Shown in pieces: positions 10,867 to 21,888 of a stretch of DNA of 44,075 bases. Made by a program: the position numbers and the translations under genes. Below the pieces are notes generated by a model, which saw only the letters and a program-made list of their open reading frames with translations, had not been told where the DNA came from and made no database searches. Every line of letters starts with the position of its first letter. Positions within the stretch are counted from its first letter, which is position 1. Source of the DNA: Perkinsus marinus ATCC 50983 (lineage: Eukaryota; Perkinsozoa; Perkinsida; Perkinsidae); the NCBI RefSeq assembly GCF_000006405.1, contig NW_003216498.1:6283-50357 (forward strand), written 5' to 3'.

Positions 10867-13800
10867 CTAGTGCGTGGTAGCCTTCTCGGAAACAGTTGGT
10901 GGCTTCACAGGGAGCTTCGCTCCGCTAAGACCTACATATTCATACCACTCCTTCTCCACATCCTGATCACACATCTTACATAATCCACATGCTGCTGGAG
11001 CTTGTTCTTTCCCAACCCCACAGCTCAAACAGGGCCTATCCCACGTTATTGAGTCCACCACAGCACCAAAGACATCCCTCTCAGCATAGGGGTAGTCCAT
11101 TATGCTAAAGCCCAACTCACAGAGTTCTCCCAAATACACCGTCAACTGAACAACACTCAGACTATGCCGGGACAAGACCAGGAGGGCCTACCTTGCCGTG
11201 CTCATCGCGACCAATAATGAAGTCATACCGCAGGGCCGGAGCTGGCTGGTCCGCCTCCGTCAGCATCCATCGCTGCCAGGCTCGTATGCACGTGTGGCAT
11301 ATACCCTCGGCCTGAGTAACGACGACGACGACTACCAATGCCACCCTGCAGGGCCCTCGTACAACCCTACTTCCTTCAGGGCCTCAACATCTCCCTCAAA
11401 CCACCTATGGGCAGCCTCTGTTCGGTCCTGAAACCGACGACACTCACGAACAGAGACCCATCTAGCTCTGAGAAAAAACGTTCCCCAGGGTTTGATAGCA
11501 ATGAAGAAAATGATGTTCCTAATGTGATGATGACATTTACATTGGAAACTGATTAAAGAATGTGTTCCTAGCCATACGTGGAAAATTCAAAATGAGTTTT
11601 CCCCCGGGATCATTATAGGTTCCTGGACGACTCTCTGATCGAGAGCTCTCACGCACATCCGGTCCTTCCTACCATAGACCTCTCGAAGTCCCTATACAGC
11701 CCATCCTCGCTGATCCTGGCAAAAGTGGAGTACGTCACGTGGCGAACCTCTCCCATAGCGGTGATAAATCTCATCTCAAGGCTATTCGGAACCCTCTCTT
11801 GCACCTGACCTCCTATAGGATTCCATCATAACAGTAGCAGCCTCTACCAAAACAGAATCGTTCTTGCAAGTCGGCTGCAGGAGAACATCCTGCATCTGGC
11901 TGGCCAACGACGAAGCCTCAGCGTCAAACGTGCGGACATCCATAGCCTCCCAGGAGTAACCAAGCTTACAAACACCACCTATGGGAAGTGACAGTAACAA
12001 GAAGTCGCTACTGTTGAGCTGAGGCATCACCTCGCACCAAGGGTTTGCCGTCCATGATGATTTTGAGATTGTCCAATGCAGACTGGGCAGCAGCGTGAGC
12101 TGATGTGATCACAGAGCCTCTGCTAACCTACGGGGGGTCACTACAGTGCGTGGCAATTTGATATGCAAATGTGAAAGATGAACGTTTTTCCCGAGATCAA
12201 CGATGACAGCTTTGAAGCTTCACAAACTGTATGAACATGTACTGCGAGAAACGTGATCGTAATTCATAGCAACTCCTAAGGGGAGGCATCTTACGAAATA
12301 CTCACATCTCACAGGTTTACGGTATGAGACAGTAATGCTATAGTAGGTAGTAGTATTGATGAAACAGTTCTACTCGAAAACCTAACTTAGAAAAATAACA
12401 CCCAATTTTCTGCACGAGCACATGTGCTCTCATATGTTTATGACGATGATGTGGCGTAGATACACGACGCCATACAACACTATTGGACTATATCAGTGGC
12501 TTCCTCAGCTGAACTCAGGAGTCCCTCAAGCGATAATCCAACAATTTACACACGACTTCGAGTAGGAGCCTACAAAAATCAACGGGAATTCCGCCACTTT
12601 TTCTCAGAATTTCCTAATTGTCATCAACACATGTAGTTCTACAGCACGCAACTACGGGCAGAGGGTCGAGTATTAAGCCATACCCTTTCACAACTCTTCA
12701 TTTAGCCTTACCTTAACACATTTAGGTAATCGCAGATCCTCTTGAAGACAGAGGTGGGCGTACAGGTCCTTAGCCACTATGGTGCGATGTAGATGCGACG
12801 TATGAGGAAAGCGAGTACAGATGCCTATAGCCTCCATTCTGGCAGAGACAGCAATAGAGAGCACAAGCCACTGACAACTCCTACCTGGCCAGAAGGTTGA
12901 AGAAAGAATCACGAGCAACGAAACCGCCAATGTTAGGATTGCAAGAGTCTTCAAACTCACATACCCATAGGAAGTACATACCAGCACGATGCCTGCCAGG
13001 CCACGATATAAGTCGCCAACAGCATCATGAGGACACCACCTTCCAGTGAGCTGGCACACAATCGCTCTCTCGCTGATCTTGTCAAGTTCAGCACTGCACT
13101 TTACATACGTTGTCAGGACTTCGTAGTCGGGCCCTATACGCCTATATAGTTCCCCTAGCAGCGATACGATATACCTGACAGAGCTTCATAACCCCATCAA
13201 AAAACCTAGTAGCACGCACGCGTCAGAGATGGTTGATCCCGTCTCGCCCCAGCTCGGGAAGTCCCACTCGTTAGCCGCATCAGGGTTGGCCCAGCGGACC
13301 TAGTAAGCACTAGAGCCTCAGGAGCAGCCTCGCAGACCCTACCACATGTAGGCTGACCGAAGGCCTAGGGTTAGGTGGGCTCAGCTTGAGATCTCCCGCA
13401 GGGACATTCTCCGTCACCCTGGACGTGTCCAGTCTCATCGAGCCCCTCTCATACCACAGGGAATGATCATAGCAAACCAAGGGCCACGTGTGCCTGCAGC
13501 CAACAACCATCTACTCAGCGTCGGAGGAATATATGTTCGCTCTCCTCAGCTGAGCTCAGGATTTCTCTCCCTGATCATATAAGTTCACACACGAATTTCT
13601 ATATTGCCACCAACACACGAATTTGCTCAGAATTTCCATATTGTCACCAAAACTTCCCCCTTCACTTCCCCCTCCTACTTCTCATTAGGCCGGTACTCGC
13701 TCTTGCGCCAATCCCTCACGACCGTAGCAGTCATCCATCTATCACTCCACCCTGTAGGAGGTGACGTAAAAGCATCAGCGGGTGAGGCTACTGCCATCCA

Positions 13801-14131
13801 ACAGTATTGGGAGGAAGCCGATCTAGAAATTTGCATCCTATAGAACACCCATCTGACAAGAAAAACCAGTGTGGCCCTCTAGGGCAGCGCAAGTTCCCTA
13901 CAGCCTATGGCCTGCCGCTAACGCCTCGGGCAGGTGAGTGACGGTGTGCATGTCGTAGTGAGGCTCCTCCTGTCTATCGGGATGAGGGGGAATCCTAAAC
14001 CCTGTACCGTTGAAGCCGTTACTGATGACTACACCGCTGTTGTCAGTGTAAGAGGGTGTTGTCATTTCACAATCAGGTGTGGGGGTAGGCATAGTAGATG
14101 TTGCTAAAGATGGTGATGATGGGGAAGACAT
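10867..14131 (-). CDS. gene Q, copy B: large multi-exon gene, unidentified
   Basis: Starts at 14131 (MSSPSSPSLATS) with a Ser/Thr/Pro-rich leader. Exons then join in frame: GHRL to WVFYRMQISRS, RPNEK to HTWPLVCYDHSLWYERGSM, LPKCVK to RGSVITSAHAAAQSALDNL, and RDEHGK to LTVYLGELCELGFSIMDYP. The Trp-rich segment around WSDRWMTATVVRDWRK is distinctive. The C-terminus has a cysteine cluster, CLSCG then CGLCKMC, that could bind zinc, and ends at 10867. LRYDFIIGRDEHGK with LGELCELGFS loosely recalls ATP-grasp enzymes, but I cannot confirm this. Two of its introns hold copies of the dispersed element. Its first exons are duplicated upstream (16428-16853). Some exon borders in 11.2-11.8 kb were not resolved. 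Confidence 0.55.
12475..12640 (-). repeat. dispersed intron element, copy 1 (gene Q)
   Basis: The most divergent copy. In the gene sense it reads CTACATGTGTTGATGACAAT, then TCTGAGAAAAA, and later CTCCTGAGTTCAGCTGAGGA. It lies inside a 592-nt intron (12120-12711) whose flanking exons join in phase 0. Orientation is given as that of the gene sense, here called the S orientation. Confidence 0.7.
13517..13650 (-). repeat. dispersed intron element, copy 2 (gene Q)
   Basis: Contains the shared core CTGAGCTCAGCTGAGGAGAG and the terminal block GCGAACATATATTCCTCC. It sits within a 185-nt intron (13494-13678) that joins RPNEK to HTWPL in phase 2. It is in the S orientation relative to the gene. An internal segment is shorter than in copies 4 and 5. 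Confidence 0.85.
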
Positions 14132-14242
14132 TTGAACCAACACAGGCTACTGTTTATACCACTCCAACTGCAACACGTACAGGAGTACTATGAGAAAAAA
14201 GTAGAGGGTGAATGACAGTACTTAAGAATGCGATAAACGAGC

Positions 14243-14850
14243 TCACTCTGGAGGCACCGCGTCGTCACCGTTGAGTTTCACACCGCTGACTTTTCCAAGG
14301 ACATCAACGACTGCCCACCACTCCCTACCCATACACCGACGAAACATAGCAGCCTCCTCGTTGTCCATGTGCAATTCCAACTTGAGAGTTCTATTCTGGT
14401 ACACCAGTACCCTGTCAAAGGTAAAGAGTAAACCAATAGAGTCTCCAGCAGACACCTGTGGAGGGAAAATTCCCATCACGAAGATTGTCTACTGCTACTA
14501 CCTCTCGTGCTGGTCGCCACTGCCTTGAGCTCACCTTATGAGCCCGACCATTCACCCACAGCTGTAGAGGATCATAGCCGATCAGGAGGGAGCAGGGCCC
14601 CTCTACCTTTGGGGCTAGAGTGGCAATGGCATCCTCCTGAACTCGAGAGGAGGGTAGGTTAGTAACTAACAGGAAAGGCTGTGGACCGACTCGGACACAA
14701 TAGTCGTTAGTACCATTTGAAGGGTCGATAGTGGTGAGGCCCAGGGCAAAGGTCTTCATAGCTGTTGCCGTCTTGATGATAGTAATAGAGTAGTAGAGCC
14801 CTCCACTGGGTAAACTCGCAGTAGGTGGTAACCTGACAGGGAACGGTAAG

Positions 14851-14894
<44 letters not shown>

Positions 14895-14895
14895 G

Positions 14896-14948
<53 letters not shown>

Positions 14949-14949
14949 G

Positions 14950-14984
<35 letters not shown>

Positions 14985-15022
14985 GCTACTACTACTACTA
15001 CTGCTACTACTACTAGTACTAG

Positions 15023-15069
<47 letters not shown>

Positions 15070-16326
15070 TTACTTTTGTATAGGATCCTTACTGAACACC
15101 ACCGCGTTGTTGATGCCGCTCTTCCTCATCGCAACTGTATCCTCCTCCTCTAGCTTCACTCGACTACCCTTAACCCTCGACTCAAACACCATCGGACGAT
15201 ACAAACGCAAGTAACTGAGCATCCAAGCACTCAAAGAATCCACTGTACTCAGTTCCCTCACTCGATCGCCTCCACTACATTTCCAGCCTTGCCGAGGACT
15301 TTAACACTAAGACACTCTCGTGACCGTCCCCTCTCTATAGGTGCTATGGCCAGGCCTATCTCAGTACAGGGAGGATCCCCCTTAGGCACGGCTCGACCAG
15401 TGACCGTAACAATCTCGCTATCCACCCTCTTCTCCCCTAGCCGCACTTCAACACCCACGAGGGAATTGCCGACCAAATTCAACACAGTAACTTGTACTTT
15501 ATTCTTCCTCCCATACGCCAAAGACCTCGGTGTAGCATCTACTATCTCCATCTTGTCATAGTACTCAAATGCCGCTCTCAGTAGTAAGCTCTCACTGGCG
15601 TCCTCCATCACAACCAACACATCAGCAGGGCCCGGCAGGCCCCTCGTCATCGGCGCTAAGAACTGTCTTTGAGTCTTTTCAAGGGCCGCCACCTCTGCAC
15701 AAGGCCTCCCACCAATTTTCAAATATGCTATCCCTTCCAACTGAATGCCACCCTCAGCCGAGACCTCAACCGTAAATCTACTGCCGCCTTGTCGTGGAGC
15801 TCCGGCTGGTTCGATAACAAGAGGAGCCATCTCACTAGAATAGGACACTACTGACCCGACCTCGTCCATCGAGGAAGCACATATGCTTACGTCGGAAGTT
15901 CGGCTAACGGCCCTCTCGGGTTTAGGGGCCACCCAGGACCCCCTTCCCTCAGTGACCTCATCCCGGCCCTCATCCGATTCCGAAAGGTTGAACGAAACGC
16001 TCCCCTTGGGACCCGACAACATGCTCTCCTCCGTTACGTCCTTATCCCCAGCAACAACTTCAGATGGACTACTAGACTCTTCCTCACCAAGGTTCTCGTC
16101 CTTCGTCATCGACTCTACTCCCATTTGCAATACCACACCATCCTCAACCGTCTTGAATTCGGAGGGTGGTGCCGGCAGAAGATCCATCAAGTCCTTGTGA
16201 CCCTCAGCCACAGACTCGCTCGCCTTATCCGAGGTCGATCGGGCAACAGCTTTCTCTTGCTCCCAAGCATGGCTCAGCTTATCCAACCGTAATAGCAACT
16301 GGACCCTCTCAGCATCTTCAACTAAG
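14243..16326 (-). CDS. gene P, copy B: SPRY/neuralized-like protein, cut by the gap
   Basis: Near-identical to gene P copy A, with its 5' end lost in the N run. The first exon visible here begins LVEDAERVQLLLRLDKLSH and continues through a Ser/Glu-rich linker into a beta-rich block (RKNKVQVTVLNLVGNSLVGV) of Ig/filamin-like character. After a 47-nt intron (about 15216-15262) comes YLRLYRPMVFESRVKG. A 241-nt triplet-repeat intron (14833-15073) then leads into GGLYYSITII and ALGLTTID. A final short intron joins WVNGRAHK to VSAGDSIGLLFTFDRVLVYQ and WWAVVDVLGKVSGVKL. This last part matches SPRY/neuralized (NHR) beta-sandwich sequence, a protein-interaction fold. The stop is at 14243. Confidence 0.65.
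14848..15072 (-). repeat. expanded TAG/GTA triplet array inside an intron
   Basis: About 74 trinucleotides with a few TGC and TAGTAC interruptions. In the gene sense the intron opens with GTAATAG and runs straight into the array, then ends CTTACCGTTCCCTGTCAG. The equivalent intron in copy A has only about nine repeats. Confidence 0.92.
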
Positions 16327-16427
16327 CNNNNNNNNNNNNNNNNNNNNNNNNNNNNNNNNNNNNNNNNNNNNNNNNNNNNNNNNNNNNNNNNNNNNNNNNN
16401 NNNNNNNNNNNNNNNNNNNNNNNNNNN
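16327..16427. other. assembly gap (N)
   Basis: A run of about 101 N between the truncated gene P copy B and the truncated gene Q copy A. The true length is unknown. The gap hides the junction of the tandem duplication. Confidence 0.98.
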
Positions 16428-16853
16428 GCCAATCCCTCACGACCGTAGCAGTCATCCATCTATCACTCCACCCTGTAAGAGGTGACGTAAAAGCATCAGC
16501 TGGTGAGGCTACTGCCATCCAGCAGTATTGGGAGGAAGCCGATCTAGAAATTTGCATCCTATAAAACACCCATCTGACAAGAAAAACCTCATGTGGTCCT
16601 CTAGGGCAGCGCAAGTTCCCTACAGCCTATGGCCTGCCGCTAACGTGTCGGGCAGGTGAGTGACGGTGTGCATGTCGTAGTGAGGCTCCTCCTGTCTATC
16701 GGGATGAGGGGGAATCCTAAACCCTGTACCGTTGAAGCCATTACTGATGACTACACCGCTGTTGTCAGTGTAAGAGGGTGTCGTCATTTCACAATCAGGC
16801 GTGGGGGTAGGCATAGTAGATGTCGCTAAAGATGGTGATGATGGGAAAGACAT
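16428..16853 (-). CDS. gene Q, copy A: first exons only, cut by the gap
   Basis: Starts at 16853 (MSFPSSPSLATS). It repeats the first two exons of gene Q copy B almost exactly, through WSDRWMTATVVRDW, where the gap begins. The intron of about 50 nt between AAGHRL and WVFYRMQ is also conserved in position. Whether a complete second gene Q exists cannot be told. Confidence 0.6.
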
Positions 16854-16964
16854 TTAAACCAACACAGGCTACTGTTTATACCACTCCAACTGCAACACGT
16901 ACAGAAGTACTATGAGAAAAAAGTAGAGGGTGAATGACAGTACTTAAGAATGCGATAAATGAGC

Positions 16965-19136
16965 TCACTCTGGAGGTACCGAGTCGTCACTATTGAGTTT
17001 CACACCGCTGACTTTCCCAAGGACATCAACGACTGCCCACCACTCCCTACCCATACACCGACGAAACATAGCTGCCTCATCGTTGTCCATATGCACCTCC
17101 AACTTGAGAGTTCTATTCTGGTACACTACTACCCTGTCAAAGACGAAGAGTAAACCAATAGAGTCTCCAGCAGACACCTATGGAGGGGAAATTCCCATCA
17201 CGAAGATTGTCTACTGCTAATACCTCTCGTGCTGGTCGCCACTGCCTTGAGCTCACCTTATGAGTCCGACCATTCACCCACAGCTGTAGAGGATCATAGC
17301 CGATCAGGAGGGAGCAGGGCCCCTCTACCTTTGGGGCTAGAGTGGCAATGGCATCCTCCTGAACTCGAGAGGAGGGTAGGTTAGTAACTAACAGGAAAGG
17401 ATGTGGACCGACTCAGACACAATAGTCGTTAGTACCATTTGAAGGGTCGATAGTGGTGAGGCCCAGGGCAAAGGTCTTCATAGCTGTTGCCGTCTTAATG
17501 ATAGTAATAGAGTAGTAGAGCCCTCCACTGGGTAAACTCGCAGTAGGTGGTAACCTGACAGGGAACGGTAAGCTACTACTACTACTACTACTACTACTAT
17601 TACTTTTGTATAGGATCCTTACTGAACACCACCGCGTTGTTGATGCCGCTCTTCCTCATCGCAACTGTATCCTCCTCCTCTAGCTTCACTCGACTACCCT
17701 TAACCCTCGACTCAAACACCATCGGACGATATAAACGCAAGTAACTGAGCATCCGAGCATCTAAACAGTCCACTGAACTCAGTTTCCTCACTCGATCGCC
17801 TCCACTACATTGCCCGCCTTGCCGAGGACTTTAACACTAAGACACTCTCGTGACCGTCCCCTCTCTATAGGTGTTATGGCCAGGCCTATCTCAGTACAGG
17901 GAGGATCCCCCTTAGGCACGGCTCGACCAGTAACCGTAACAATCTCGCTATCCACCCTCTTCTCCCCTAGCCGCACTTCAACACCCACGAGGGAATTGCC
18001 GACCAAATTCAACACAGTAACTTGTACTTTATTCTTCCTCCCATACGCCAAAGACCTCGGTGTAGCATCTACTATCTCCATCTTGTCATAGTACTCAAAT
18101 GCCGCTCTCAGTAGTAAGCTCTCACTGGCGTCCTCCATCACAACCAACACATCAGCAGGGCCCGGCAGGCCCCTCGTCATCGGCGCTAAGAACTGTCTTC
18201 GAGTCTTTTCAAGGGCCGCCACCTCTGCACAAGGCCTCCCACCAATTTTCAAATATGCTATCCCTTCCAACTGAATGCCACCCTCAGCCGAGACCTCAAC
18301 CGTAAATCTACTGCCGCCTTGTCGTGGAGCTCCGGCTGGTTCGATAACAAGAGGAGCCATCTCACTAGAATAGGACACTACTGACCCGACCTCGTCCATC
18401 GAGGAAGCACATATGCTTACGTCGGAAGTTCGGCTAACGGCCCTCTCGGGTTTAGGGGCCACCCAGGACCCCCTTCCCTCAGTGACCTCATCCCGGCCCT
18501 CATCCGATTCAGAAAGGTTGAACGAAACGCTCCCCTTGGGACCCGACAACATGCTCTCCTCCGTTACGTCCTTATCGCCAGCAACAACTTCAGATGGACT
18601 ACTAGGCTCCTCCTCACCAAGGTTCTCGTCCTTCGTCATCGACCCTACTCCCGATTCCGATACCACACCATCCTCAACCGTCTTGAATTCGGAGGGTGGT
18701 GCCGGCAGAAGATCCATCAAGTCCTTGTGACCCTCAGCCACAGACTCGCTCGCCTTATCCGAGTTCGATCGGGCAACAGCTTTCTCTTGCTCCCAAGCAT
18801 GGCTCAGCTTATCCAACCGCAATAGCAACTGGACCCTCTCAGCATCTTCAACTAAGCCCCTCAAAACACCATCCACACATGCCTTGTCCGAATCCTCAGT
18901 CAACGACGGTCGTATCACAATCAACTTTTCCATAGCTACACGAGAGGACTTTCCATACCGTAACTCCCCGAATGACTATTACCTTCCATCATAGCCTTCT
19001 TTGCCTCAGGAAGTCTATTGAGTGCCTCTAGCTGTTCCGCCTCGCCCTTGAGGGTCTGTACGCTCACCAACGTAGACACCAAATCAGGATGGTCTTTGCC
19101 CGGCAACGACTCCCTCCCATTCCACCCCATAGACAT
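16965..19136 (-). CDS. gene P, copy A: helical N-terminus plus SPRY/neuralized-like domain
   Basis: The complete copy. It starts at 19136 (MSMGWNGRESLPGKD; a second ATG is at 19130). The first exon is helical and TPR/MIT-like (LEALNRLPEAKKAMMEA). It joins by a 46-nt intron to MEKLIVIRPSLTEDSDKAC in phase 1. The long second exon carries a Ser/Glu-rich linker, a beta-rich Ig/filamin-like block and VEAI. Introns of 47 and 49 nt (the latter at 17555-17603) and one more near 17,180-17,260 lead to the SPRY/neuralized-like C-terminus, ending VPPE. Compared with copy B I count roughly a dozen amino-acid changes, clustered in one linker stretch and in the last exon. No function is known to me. The SPRY/NHR fold suggests a protein-binding adaptor. 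Confidence 0.68.
17572..17602 (-). repeat. short TAG/GTA triplet array inside an intron
   Basis: About nine trinucleotides inside the 49-nt intron at 17555-17603 of gene P copy A. This is the unexpanded counterpart of the array at 14848-15072. Confidence 0.9.
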
Positions 19137-19217
19137 ATACAAAATTACTACAACCACAGAGAGTCACTAAAAACCCAAACACAACCCCTCAACTAGTCAC
19201 AAGAAAACAGCAGATCG

Positions 19218-19318
19218 TCACACTGAGCCTCCAACACCCGCCGCTGATGATGATGATGATGATGACGACATTTCCTTCCACGCCTGAGACAGAGCCTTCA
19301 ACACATCACACATCCTCC

Positions 19319-19371
<53 letters not shown>

Positions 19372-19766
19372 GCTACTACTACTACTACTACTACTGCTAC
19401 TACTACTACTTTTACTACCTGATATCGTCCAGTGTAGTACCCAGCGTAGTACCAGCTCATACAGAGATTACTCAACTCAGGATCTTCTGGCAGGGGCATC
19501 ATCATCCCGCTTGGAGGCGCCGTAGTAGATGCATCAGGCGGATTACAGTCACCACTCTGCTCAGCCTCGTCAGCTCCCCCAGAGCTACCTCTCGAGGGCT
19601 CCTCATGGACAGGCCCCTTGCCCTCCACACTACCCGAGGAGGATGAAGACACCCCCTCGATGAGTTTATCAATCTCAGCAACAGCTTCCTCCTCCTCCTC
19701 ACTCGCTCGTCGCCTCATCGCCGCTGCTAGACCGTCAAAGGCGTCCAATAACAAGTCGTTAGGCAT
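19218..19766 (-). CDS. SMN-like protein (survival of motor neuron family)
   Basis: SMN, with Gemin2, loads Sm rings on spliceosomal snRNAs. The start chosen at 19766 gives MPNDLLLDAFDGLAAAMRRR, which resembles the N-terminal Gemin2-binding helix of SMN (DxALIxAYDxA). The middle is low-complexity Ser/Gly/Glu/Pro, and no Tudor domain is evident, as in yeast SMN. The end of the exon is LSNLCMSWYYAGYYTGRYQ, a strong match to the SMN YG-box (SWYxxGYxTGxY), which drives oligomerisation. The exon then meets a GTAGTA donor and a triplet array. The 3' exon is short and carries a run of Ser codons. If unspliced, the array would instead encode a Val run in frame, so the exact C-terminus is uncertain. 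The gene ends 82 bp from gene P. Confidence 0.66.
19321..19417 (-). repeat. GTA triplet array starting at the SMN-like 5' splice site
   Basis: In the gene sense the exon ends in CAG and the next bases are GTAGTAAAAG followed by about 30 GTA units. A possible acceptor lies at 19296, giving an intron of 123 nt in phase 0. Confidence 0.8.
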
Positions 19767-19832
19767 GCTGGACAATCCTACCAGGCACCTACGGACTGTA
19801 CCCCCAACACAACAACACTGTGAGTAGAACAA

Positions 19833-20239
19833 GACTAAGCGTTAATACCAACGATGCTAATTGCATGGTAATATTCAAACACCTCGTCCCGACCATTATT
19901 CCCAACCGTACCACCACGCTATGCTACACCCTACTACCGACCCCATCGCTCCACCCTAATGCCACAACTCGGGGACCTCATCAATCTCTGATATCGTCTA
20001 CTGAGACCGACCCAAGGATCTTCACATGTCTCACGAAGCTCCAACGAGTTACTCCAATTCGCGAGCCTTAGGGTAGTGTCGGACCTTCCCATACCACTCC
20101 CTGGGGAATTCACAACGACTACCTGGTTACCACGCGTTGGATAAACTACATCCAGAAAACAGCACAAGCTACCGCCCCTAAAACGACGCCCTTGAACTCA
20201 ACAGGACCAGTCGTAGTAGTAGCGGCAGAAACATCACAG
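19833..20239. other. spacer between SMN-like and PSD genes
   Basis: No gene that I can support. A minus-strand open segment around 20,150-20,230 reads GPVEFKGVVLGAVACAVFW, a possible membrane helix, but it lacks a clear start and ends in a stop. It could be an unrecognised small exon. Confidence 0.3.
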
Positions 20240-21888
20240 CTAAGAGCCTTTCTTGAGGGGTTGGGTCAGTAAGTGGCCCATCTTGACCTTATCCCCAACA
20301 CTCACCGCCCATTCCATCGACTGCGGTGCCTCAAACATCATCACTATCGTGCTTCCGAGCCTACCACACCTCCGCTACATCACACCCACAAGTAGCTATA
20401 CTCAGTACATAAACGTCCCTATCGGATCGCCGTGCTCAAAGGCGTTGTCGAAGAGCCTAGTCCTTATCTCTCCTCCTGTATACACCGACACTGACCTCAA
20501 CTGGTTCGTTCGGAGCTTGTTTTCAAAAGCCAACTTGATGCCACCAACGTTGTACCTAGCAGTAGAGGTAGCCCACCATTCAATGTCTTTGAACAGCGCG
20601 CTCAGGCACGCTACATCAGGAAATTTCGCGAAATTGGTTTTCACACACTTGTGGTATATAAACTCCTAAGCTCAGCTGAAGAGAACAAACACATATATTC
20701 CTTCAACACTGTCACCATCTACTCGGTATTACGCTGCAACAGGAACGTAGTGGCACTGACCAAATGCCCAAGTCCCCGATAAGACCACTCGTTCATTAGC
20801 TGTGAATAAATCGTCAACTGCTGAGGCGAAGGGCTTCATCACAGGTAAGACATCACCAGGGAAGTGCCTTGAAGAGAACCCTCAACGCCCTACTCTCTCA
20901 TGCTGTGCTACCGCGCCTGCTGCAATTGGAATTTTGTTGGCGAATGGAAGCGATGGTAGTCACCAGGCGACAGGTAGATAACAGCATACCTGATCACCAT
21001 GGTCGAACAGGGAGGAGGCAGCCTAACACTCACATCAGCTTGGAATCTGGGTGAAGCCTTCTCATAGGGTCCACACCCAGGAAGCCAGAGAGCATGTACG
21101 TACCGCCCTTGACACCAGATATGGTAGGGTCAAGCTGCGACACCCTAGTCTGTGCCCCTATACAGTTCTCATAAGGCTAAACCACTCCAGGCGTTTATTA
21201 CGGTCAATCACTCCGAGGTTGACAACCTCACCATCACAAGGACAGACCATAGTCGTCGGGGCAAGGTCCTCGATGGGACGAGCCTGAGGTCAGCATGAGA
21301 AAACCGCAAGGCGAGACACGAATGCTACTACCCCGTCCTTGAGGGCTCTGGTGAAGAATTCCTGGAAGGAGTGGTATGCGTCCAACGGATACCGTATTTC
21401 CGTCAAATCAGCTCCAGTGAACTTCGCATAGAGTTTGAACAGCGGCTCCCTCATCCGCACAGGCACAGTTCGAGACATCATACTACCAGTGATCCTACTA
21501 CGGGTGCCTATTAGAAAAACCCCGGTCCTTCAAGCCCCCGCCCCCAGGCTTACGTCCGCAGAGAAGCCTCGAGTAAAATAGAGTGTTTGGCGATGTGATT
21601 CCACTAGGGTTGCCGACGACATCAATTACCTGTACCCAACCGTAGTGACTATGCTTGATGGACGCCGCTTACCTCGTTGTATTTGTATTGGAAACCCAAC
21701 ATAACGATAGCCCCTGCTGCAGCAACGTACAGCTTCCGTCGTCTAGATGCTAATTTACGTTGTTCTTCCACTGAAAACCTATCAGCACTCCTACACCACC
21801 AGAATAGGCCCATCCACTCCTACCTGGCGCCCAGCTTCAAGGCCGCCTTAGTCTTCTCGGAAGGGCCGAAGGTTGGAATAGAAAACAT
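20240..21888 (-). CDS. PSD: phosphatidylserine decarboxylase
   Basis: Makes phosphatidylethanolamine from phosphatidylserine. The start at 21888 gives a short N-terminus, then a membrane anchor (RKLYVAAAGAIVMLGF) that suggests the mitochondrial inner membrane. Conserved blocks follow in order: TVPVRMREPLFKLYAKFTGA, YHSFQEFFTRAL, VCPCDGEVVNLGVID, KGGTYMLSGFLG, IYLSPGDYHRFHSP (with the catalytic His), FTANERVVLSGTWAFG, YNVGGIKLAFENK, and near the end LGSTIVMMFEAP. The LGST motif is the self-cleavage site that makes the pyruvoyl cofactor. Splicing is needed throughout; the intron just before LGST is about 46 nt and splits the Met codon ahead of it. A 177-nt intron (20556-20732) holds a copy of the dispersed element. 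The stop is at 20240-20242. Confidence 0.88.
20615..20711 (+). repeat. dispersed intron element, copy 3 (PSD)
   Basis: The S orientation reads on the plus strand, opposite to the PSD gene. It includes AACTCCTAAGCTCAGCTGA and ACATATATTCCTTCAACACT. It lies wholly within the intron at 20556-20732, and its end is 21 nt from the 5' splice site. Confidence 0.8.

Larger units (their letters stand above)
13678..18870. repeat. tandem duplication of the P-Q gene block, about 2.5 kb per copy
   Basis: Sequence from about 13,720-16,326 recurs at 16,428-18,857 with the same order and strand: 3' part of gene P, spacer, first exons of gene Q. Exons are almost identical. The copies differ mainly in triplet-array length and in a short divergent patch around 15,215-15,290 versus 17,745-17,820. 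High identity and head-to-tail order point to a recent event or to ongoing gene conversion. Confidence 0.9.

Noticed and set aside
14131-14243. one continuous P-Q gene
   Set aside because: I tried the splice options between the VPPE stop of gene P and the MSSPSS start of gene Q; none keeps frame, so two genes are more likely.
19247-19525. poly-Leu plus-strand open frame
   Set aside because: It is a shadow of the triplet array and of the SMN-like exon on the minus strand.
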